Shown in pieces: positions 50,918-55,838 of a DNA stretch of 55,838 bases. The position numbers were made by a program, and so were the translations under genes. Each line of letters begins with the position of its first letter. The stretch's first letter is position 1. The DNA lies in assembly GCA_031277885.1 (NCBI GenBank), contig JAITLM010000120.1, positions 1 to 55,838 on the forward strand. The letters are read 5' to 3'. The DNA comes from Microbacterium sp. GTDB taxonomy: Bacteria > Actinomycetota > Actinomycetes > Actinomycetales > Microbacteriaceae. The notes beneath the pieces were generated by a model. It saw nothing but the letters and a program-made list of their open reading frames with translations, had not been told where the DNA came from and did not search any database.

Positions 50918-51979
50918 GTGACTTCGAGCCCCGCCGCCACGGGTTCGCGCCTCGCGAGCCGTCTCGGTTTCAGCGACCGCGTGTTCGTCGGCCCCGCCGC
51001 GCGCAAGCTCGCCCGTGAGGTCGAAGCCGGCCTCGACCTGGTCGAAGAGGGCCTCGCCGTCGACCTGCGCGTCGCCGACTCGATCGCCGACGCCCCCAGC
51101 CGCTACCTCTACGAGGCAGGCGGCAAGCGCGTGCGCCCCGTGCTGTCCCTGCTCACCGCGCAGCTCGGCGCCGGAAACGTGCCGGCGGTCATCGACATCG
51201 CGAAGGCGCTGGAGATGACGCACCTCGGCTCGCTGTACCACGACGACGTCATGGACGGCGCGGACCGCCGCCGCGGTGTGCCGGCCGCGCAGACCGTGTG
51301 GGGCAACAACATCGCGATCCTCACCGGCGACATCCTCTTCTCCCGGGCGAGCCAGCTCATGTCCCGTCACGGCGACCGTGCGATCCGGTTGCAGGCCGAC
51401 ACGTTCGAGCGCCTCGTGCTCGGGCAGATGCATGAGACCGTCGGCCCCCAGGAGGGCGACGACCCGGTCGAGTTCTACATCCAGGTGCTCGCCGACAAGA
51501 CGGGATCCCTCATCGCGGCGGCGACGCAGGCCGGGGCGATCTTCTCGGGCGCGCCCGCCGAGTACGAGGAGCCGCTGCGCGATTACGGCGAGAAGGTCGG
51601 CGTGGCCTTCCAGCTGCTCGACGACGTGATCGACCTCTCCGCGAAGCCCGAGGACACCGGCAAGGTGCCCGGCACGGATCTGCGCGCGGGCGTCCCCACC
51701 ATGCCCTCGCTGCTGCTGAGCGTCGAGACGGATCCGGAATCCGTCGCTCTCGCCGCGGAGATCGACGCCGGCGTGCAGCGCATCGCCGAGGGAGAGGATC
51801 CGGCGATCCTCGACGACGCCCTCGCGCGCCTCCGCGACCATGCCGTCACCCGGAAGACCCTCGACCTCGCCCGCAGCTGGACCCAGGGCGCGATCGACGA
51901 GCTGGCCGTGCTGCCCAAGGGGCCTGTGCGCGATGCCCTGACCCGGTTCGCGGAGTCGCTCGCGGACCGCAGCAGCTGA
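50918..51979 (+). CDS. Polyprenyl diphosphate synthase (menaquinone side chain)
   Basis: 353 aa. It condenses isopentenyl diphosphate onto allylic primers. The first Asp-rich motif is LYHDDVMDGADRRRG and the second is QLLDDVIDLSAKPEDTGK. EAGGKRVRPVLSLLTAQ and the NNIAILTGDILFSRA block are also typical. The GTG at 50918 is chosen over an upstream frame because of its leaderless promoter. A heptaprenyl- to nonaprenyl-length product is likely but not readable. Confidence 0.93.
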   Translation: MTSSPAATGSRLASRLGFSDRVFVGPAARKLAREVEAGLDLVEEGLAVDLRVADSIADAPSRYLYEAGGKRVRPVLSLLTAQLGAGNVPAVIDIAKALEMTHLGSLYHDDVMDGADRRRGVPAAQTVWGNNIAILTGDILFSRASQLMSRHGDRAIRLQADTFERLVLGQMHETVGPQEGDDPVEFYIQVLADKTGSLIAAATQAGAIFSGAPAEYEEPLRDYGEKVGVAFQLLDDVIDLSAKPEDTGKVPGTDLRAGVPTMPSLLLSVETDPESVALAAEIDAGVQRIAEGEDPAILDDALARLRDHAVTRKTLDLARSWTQGAIDELAVLPKGPVRDALTRFAESLADRSS

Positions 51980-52007
51980 CGTCCCGCTGCTGCCGAAAGG
52001 AACCACC

Positions 52008-53381
52008 ATGACCAAGCTCAGGCTTGCCATCGTCGGAGCCGGCCCTGCCGGCATCTACGCCGCCGACCTCCTGCTGAAGGCCGAACGGCGCTTCGACGTC
52101 TCGATCGACCTCTTCGAACAGCTGCCCGCGCCCTACGGCCTGGTCCGCTACGGCGTCGCCCCCGACCACCCGCGCATCAAGGGCATCATCACAGCCCTGC
52201 GCGACGTGCTGGACCGGGGCGACATCCGCCTGTTCGGCAACGTGAACTTCGGCACCGACATCACGCTCGAGGATCTGAAGCAGCACTACAACGCGGTGAT
52301 CTTCGCGACCGGCGCCCGGCGCGACACCGGCATGGACATCCCGGGGATCGACGCCGTCGGATCCTACGGCGCCGCCGATTACGTCAGCTGGTTCGACGGG
52401 CACCCCGACGTGCCGCGCGAATGGCCGCTCGACGCCGCGTCCGTAGCCGTCATCGGCAACGGCAATGTGGCGCTCGACGTGTCGCGCATGCTCGCCAAGC
52501 ACGCCCAGGACCTGCTCGTCACCGAGGTGCCGGCGAACGTCTACGAGGGCATGCAGGCCAGCGCCGTCACCGACGTGCACGTGTTCGGCCGTCGCGGCCC
52601 CGCGCAGGTGAAGTTCACCCCGCTCGAGCTGCGCGAGCTCGGCGAACTGCGCGACGTCGACATGGTCGTCTACGACGAGGACTTCGACTACGACGACGCG
52701 TCCCGTGACGCGATCGCCAGCAACAAGCAGGTCATGGTCATCGACCGTGTGCTGCAGTCCTGGCGCACGCGGGACTCGGTGAACAACGCCGGCGGATCCG
52801 CGTCGCGTCGCCTGCACCTGCACTTCTGGGCGCGCCCCGTGGAGGTCCGCACGGACGAGGACGGCCGGGTCGCCGCCCTCGTCTACGAGCGCACGAAGCC
52901 GGACGGCACGGGCGGAGCGGTCGGCACGGGAGAGCTGCGCGAGGTGCCGATCCAGGCCCTGTACCGCGCGGTCGGCTACTTCGGCTCGCCGTTGGACGGC
53001 GTTCCCTTCGACAAGAAGCACGGCGTGATCCCCAACCGCGAAGGGCAGGTGCTCGCGAAGGACTCCAACCAGCGGGTGCCGGGCATCTACGCCACGGGCT
53101 GGATCAAGCGGGGACCGGTCGGGCTCATCGGCCACACCAAGTCCGACGCGATGGAGACCGTGCGCCACCTCATCAACGACCAGGGCTCCTGGTGGCAGCC
53201 GGAGGATCCGTCCGAAGAGGCGATCCCGGCGCTGCTCGCCGAGCGCGGAGTGCGCTGGACCGACCTCGACGGCTGGCACCGGCTCGACGAGCACGAGATC
53301 GCGCTCGGCGCCCCCGAGGAGCGCGCCCGCGTCAAGCTCGTGCCGCGCGAGGACATGGTCCGCGTCTCCCGCGGGGAGTGA
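52008..53381 (+). CDS. fprA: Ferredoxin/adrenodoxin-NADP+ reductase (FprA-like)
   Basis: A 457-aa flavoprotein passing electrons from NADPH to ferredoxin-type acceptors. The FAD fold AIVGAGPAGIYAADLLLKAE, the family signature LVRYGVAPDHPRIKGI, the NADPH fold VAVIGNGNVALDVSRMLAK and the C-terminal YATGWIKRGPVGLIGHTKSDAMETV match mycobacterial FprA. GAAAGGA lies upstream of the ATG, 28 nt after the prenyl synthase, so the two may share a transcript. It could serve the Rieske protein, but this is not shown. Confidence 0.95.
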   Translation: MTKLRLAIVGAGPAGIYAADLLLKAERRFDVSIDLFEQLPAPYGLVRYGVAPDHPRIKGIITALRDVLDRGDIRLFGNVNFGTDITLEDLKQHYNAVIFATGARRDTGMDIPGIDAVGSYGAADYVSWFDGHPDVPREWPLDAASVAVIGNGNVALDVSRMLAKHAQDLLVTEVPANVYEGMQASAVTDVHVFGRRGPAQVKFTPLELRELGELRDVDMVVYDEDFDYDDASRDAIASNKQVMVIDRVLQSWRTRDSVNNAGGSASRRLHLHFWARPVEVRTDEDGRVAALVYERTKPDGTGGAVGTGELREVPIQALYRAVGYFGSPLDGVPFDKKHGVIPNREGQVLAKDSNQRVPGIYATGWIKRGPVGLIGHTKSDAMETVRHLINDQGSWWQPEDPSEEAIPALLAERGVRWTDLDGWHRLDEHEIALGAPEERARVKLVPREDMVRVSRGE

Positions 53382-53397
53382 CGTTCCAGGGCGAACC

Positions 53398-53425
53398 CGG
53401 TCCCTGAGCGAGCTGCGATCGGGAC
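53398..53425. repeat. Fragment of the GTCCCTGAGC-type repeat
   Basis: CGGTCCCTGAGCGAGCTGCG, then ATCGGGAC, has the arm words of the palindromic repeats elsewhere in the window. GTCCCTGAGC is the reverse complement of GCTCAGGGAC at 3090-3099. Confidence 0.45.
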
Positions 53426-53450
53426 GGAGGGCGCTCCGGCCCGCGAGCGG

Positions 53451-53885
53451 CTACTTCTTGGCGATCACCTCGACCGTGAAGGCCAGGTGCTTGCCCGAGG
53501 CGCTGTTGTCCATCGTGACCTTCGTCGTGCCTGCGGCGAGGGCGTCGAGGCCAGGATTGAACTGAGCGGACCCGTCGTCCTTGCCCGGCACGAAGGAGAC
53601 GATCTTCGGGTCGGCGATGTCGGCCGTCCAGTGCGTGAAGTCCTTGTCGTCGCCGGTGAGGTCGATCGTGTTGCCGAGGGGGACCTGGACCGTGGTCCCG
53701 TCGATCGAGCCGAGATCCGCGATGATCGGCGGAAGCACGCCGGCTCCCGTGGTGGCGGGGGCGCTGCTCGTGCTGCTCGCGGGCGTCGCGCCCCCGGAGC
53801 ATCCGGCGAGCCCCAGTGCCGCGGTGGCGAGGGCGGCGCCTGCGAGGAGGCCGGCGATCGATCGGTGCCGTCGAATGCGGATCAT
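53451..53885 (-). CDS. Small secreted lipoprotein, Ig-like (144 aa)
   Basis: The signal peptide ends in LAGC with lipidated Cys29. After a Ser/Thr/Ala spacer, one beta-sandwich-like domain follows: VQVPLGNTIDLTGDDKDFTHWTADIADPKIVSFVPG and LAAGTTKVTMDNSASGKHLAFTVEVIAKK. The pattern (G-N-x-I-x-L, W-T-A-x-I-x-D-P-x-I, AAGTTKVT) recalls Big2 or chagasin-like domains. AGGAGGA precedes the ATG. Confidence 0.83.
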   Translation of the reverse strand: MIRIRRHRSIAGLLAGAALATAALGLAGCSGGATPASSTSSAPATTGAGVLPPIIADLGSIDGTTVQVPLGNTIDLTGDDKDFTHWTADIADPKIVSFVPGKDDGSAQFNPGLDALAAGTTKVTMDNSASGKHLAFTVEVIAKK

Positions 53886-53959
53886 GGTTCCTCCTGTGCG
53901 GTGCGCGTCGGTGAGCCCAGCGTAGGGGAGGGGACCGGGAACGTCGCGGGGGACGCGGA

Positions 53960-53965
53960 TACTCT
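53960..53965 (+). promoter_or_regulatory. -10 TACTCT of the hydrolase gene
   Basis: TACTCT ends 6 nt before the ATG at 53972. Confidence 0.6.
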
Positions 53966-53971
53966 GGGTCC

Positions 53972-55015
53972 ATGAGCCGCTCCGACCCCGCCGCCTGGAC
54001 GGCCGATGTGCTCGGAGACGAGTTCGAGCAGCTCACGCTCCCGCTCGGATCCGACGACGAGGGCGAGGTCGTCGCGACCCTGGTGCGCGCGCTGCCGGAG
54101 CGCTCCGTGTGGCAGCGGCTGTTCGGAGACGGCCGGCAGCTCGCCGACACCGACGTGCTCTACGTGCACGGCTGGTCGGACTACTTCTTCCAGAAGCGGC
54201 TCGCGCGGTTCTGGACCGGCCGCGGCGCCCGGTTCTTCGCGCTGGATCTGCGCAAGTACGGCCGGAGTCTGCGAGAGCACCAGACCCCGGGGTACATCGG
54301 GAACCTCGCCGACTACGACCAGGACATCGCGGCCGCCCTCGCCGCGATGCAGGCCGGATCCGAGGCCGTCGGACGTCGGCTGGTGCTGCTCGGCCACTCC
54401 ACGGGAGGGCTGATCCTGAGCCTCTGGGCCGCCCGGAACCCCGGCATCGCGTCGGGGGTGATCCTGAACAGCCCGTGGCTGGAGTTCCAGCTGCCGCGCC
54501 TCACGAGGGAGACGATCACTCCGCTCGTCGAACTGCGCGCCAAGTACCGGCCGCTCGACCGGGCGCCTCAGGTCGACCTCGGCTACTACACCCGCGCGCA
54601 GCAGGAGGCCGCCGACCCCGCGGATCCGATGGACGTGAACCTCGCCTGGCGGCCGGCGCAGACGATGGCCGTGCACGCCGGGTGGCTGCACGCGATCCTG
54701 GCCGGACACGCGACGATCGCCGCGGGGATTGCGATCGGCGCTCCGGTCTGCGTGCTGCTGTCGGCGCGCAGCGCCGTGCCGACGGCCTGGTCGGACGACC
54801 TCACCCGCGCGGACAGCGTGCTGGTCGTCGACGACATCGCCCGCGCCGCGCTGAAGATCGGCCCCTCGGTCACGATCGAGCGCATCGACGGTGCGCTGCA
54901 CGACGTCTTCCTGTCCCGGCACGACGCGCGAGAGCTGGCCTACGATCGGCTCGGCTACTGGGTCGACGGCTGGGCCGCCGCGGATCGGTCGGCCCGGCTC
55001 ACGTCACCGGCCTGA
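53972..55015 (+). CDS. Alpha/beta hydrolase (lysophospholipase-like)
   Basis: 347 aa. The nucleophile elbow is LLGHSTGGLILSLWAA. The N-terminal DVLYVHGWSDYFFQKRLARFWTGRGARFFALDLRKYGRS is the oxyanion region. The catalytic His is likely in RIDGALHDVFLSRH. The cap sequence LNSPWLEFQLPRLTRE is shared with serine aminopeptidase/monoacylglycerol-lipase-type proteins. Substrate unknown. Confidence 0.87.
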   Translation: MSRSDPAAWTADVLGDEFEQLTLPLGSDDEGEVVATLVRALPERSVWQRLFGDGRQLADTDVLYVHGWSDYFFQKRLARFWTGRGARFFALDLRKYGRSLREHQTPGYIGNLADYDQDIAAALAAMQAGSEAVGRRLVLLGHSTGGLILSLWAARNPGIASGVILNSPWLEFQLPRLTRETITPLVELRAKYRPLDRAPQVDLGYYTRAQQEAADPADPMDVNLAWRPAQTMAVHAGWLHAILAGHATIAAGIAIGAPVCVLLSARSAVPTAWSDDLTRADSVLVVDDIARAALKIGPSVTIERIDGALHDVFLSRHDARELAYDRLGYWVDGWAAADRSARLTSPA

Positions 55016-55058
55016 CCGCCGCCCCGCAGCGGACGCGGAACCCGACCCGGCAGCGGGC

Positions 55059-55712
55059 TCACTCCACGAGATGCATCGCGCGCATGAGGTGCTCCGCGGC
55101 GTGGCCGTCGCCGGCGAGGATCGCCTCCGCCAGGGCGGCGTGACGTCCGCGCATGACGTCGCGCTGCGAGGCGTCGACCGACCACGGACGCAGATTGCGC
55201 GACAGCGGCATGCTCGTCTCGTCCAGGACGGAGCTGAGGATCTCGTTGTCGCACCGCTCTGCCAGGTAGTGCAGGAGCGCCCAGCGCTCCGCCGAGAGCG
55301 CGGTCGGGTCGTCGAGGCCGTCGTCCAGGGCGCGGGCCAGGGCCGCCGCCTCCGTGCGCTCTGCCGCACTCAGCCGGGGCACGGCGATCGCGGCGACCGC
55401 TCCGCCCACGTATCCCGCGTACTCCAGGGTCTTCGCCGTGAGCTCGGGCGGAACCTCGGTGACCTGCGTGTACCGGCTCGGATACATCTCGACCAGGCCG
55501 ACCCGCTCGAGCCGCTGGAGCGCCTCACGGATCGGCATCCGTGAGACGCCGAACTTCTCGGCCAGATCCGCATCCCGGATGCGGGATCCCGCCGGCAGCG
55601 TGCCGTCGATGATCGACGCACCGACCTGCTGATACACCTCCTCCGCGAGGAGTTGCTTCGTCGCCCCCAGCGGCGACCTTACTACGCCCGTCAACGGACC
55701 GCGTTCGCCCAT
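55059..55712 (-). CDS. GntR-family regulator with FCD domain
   Basis: 217 aa from the ATG at 55712, preceded by GGGGGT; a TTG at 55772 would add 20 residues. Winged HTH (about 18-80): LAEEVYQQVGASIIDGTLPAGSRIRDADLAEKFGVSRMPIREALQRLERVGLVEMYPS. The FCD ligand domain has the histidine-containing motifs LHYLAERCDNEIL, RDVMRGRHAALAEAILAGDGHAAEHLMRAMH. It may control a gene beyond the window end. The palindrome ATACCGGTAT upstream is a candidate autoregulatory site. Confidence 0.9.
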   Translation of the reverse strand: MGERGPLTGVVRSPLGATKQLLAEEVYQQVGASIIDGTLPAGSRIRDADLAEKFGVSRMPIREALQRLERVGLVEMYPSRYTQVTEVPPELTAKTLEYAGYVGGAVAAIAVPRLSAAERTEAAALARALDDGLDDPTALSAERWALLHYLAERCDNEILSSVLDETSMPLSRNLRPWSVDASQRDVMRGRHAALAEAILAGDGHAAEHLMRAMHLVE

Positions 55713-55772
55713 CACTACCCCCAAGTAGTTACCCCAGAACAGCACTATCTCACTGGGAGAGGGCAAACCCAA

Positions 55773-55782
55773 ATACCGGTAT
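55773..55782. promoter_or_regulatory. Candidate operator ATACCGGTAT
   Basis: A perfect 10-bp palindrome about 60 nt upstream of the GntR/FCD start. The rest of 55713-55838 contains no supported gene. Confidence 0.4.
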
Positions 55783-55838
55783 CGAAGTGAGGAGCGCTCC
55801 GTACGTTCCGCGACATCGAGCGGCGTTTCGGCGACGTT

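Noticed and set aside
50774..52054. Long minus-strand frame upstream of the SnoaL-like protein.
   Set aside because: It lies antisense to the polyprenyl synthase and has no domain support; the TAGGCT 7 nt before the ATG at 50773 defines the start.

Overview
The window is high-GC (about 70% by eye) actinobacterial DNA and most resembles a Microbacterium-type member of the Microbacteriaceae. This rests on a ClpC with twin N-domains and UVR motif, fused CydDC, a short single-domain N-acetylglutamate synthase, menaquinone genes, an adrenodoxin-type FprA reductase, a DtxR-type iron box, and many leaderless genes with TANNNT -10 hexamers 6-7 nt before the start codon. The genus call is inference.

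Layout. (1) 50-2575: clpC with a strong terminator. (2) 3356-26939: a 23.6-kb catabolic island. Its outer part holds a benzaldehyde-dehydrogenase-like enzyme, a large FAD monooxygenase, and a tight operon (7056-12743) of a LigJ-like hydratase, a LigB-type extradiol dioxygenase, three tandem RraA/HMG-aldolase-like genes and a second FAD monooxygenase. After an inner block comes a second operon (20810-26939) with an Fe3+/polyamine-type ABC importer, an amidohydrolase, a 105-aa helical protein and a Rieske protein. The inner block (12888-20571) holds an aldehyde dehydrogenase, a PucR regulator, a TPP-dependent decarboxylase-like enzyme, an M20 amidohydrolase, a GntR regulator and a HisC-like aminotransferase. 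(3) 27045-32551: argA-type NAGS, a membrane-anchored protein, an SseB-like protein, radA and a moeA-mobA-DUF6457 operon. (4) 32675-39569: a Cys-rich HTH regulator, cydA, cydB and fused cydDC. (5) 39632-46532: DUF4406/DeoR divergent pair, an iron-boxed oxygenase, a MetE-like protein, tRNA-Ser(CGA), small ORFs, a lipoprotein, a TauE exporter, an AraC regulator and a GNAT. (6) 46745-55712: GNAT, isochorismate synthase, DUF402, menG, SnoaL-like, polyprenyl diphosphate synthase, FprA, a lipoprotein, a hydrolase and a GntR/FCD regulator.

How the catabolic genes may work together. The hydratase, dioxygenase and aldolases match the known gallate/protocatechuate 4,5-cleavage logic (ring opening to an oxalomesaconate-type product, hydration, aldol cleavage to oxo acids). 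The flavin monooxygenases could install the hydroxyls. The inner block suggests, as inference only, feeding of an N-acyl arylglycine-like or other amino acid through deacylation, transamination, decarboxylation and aldehyde oxidation.

The most interesting signal is regulatory. Four copies of a CGACAC-N-GTGTCG palindrome precede the outer-part transcription units, each with its centre 63-64 nt upstream of a TANNCT-like -10. A different AT-rich 9-mer, TATATTCAT, marks every promoter region of the inner block except the gap upstream of pucR, which is shared with the TPP-enzyme promoter. The island therefore looks like two nested regulons. Other unusual structure: a dispersed covarying hairpin repeat (three copies), a second palindromic repeat family with one copy translated in frame as the CydD-CydC linker, a 3 x 33-bp tandem repeat, and strong enrichment of GGATCC.
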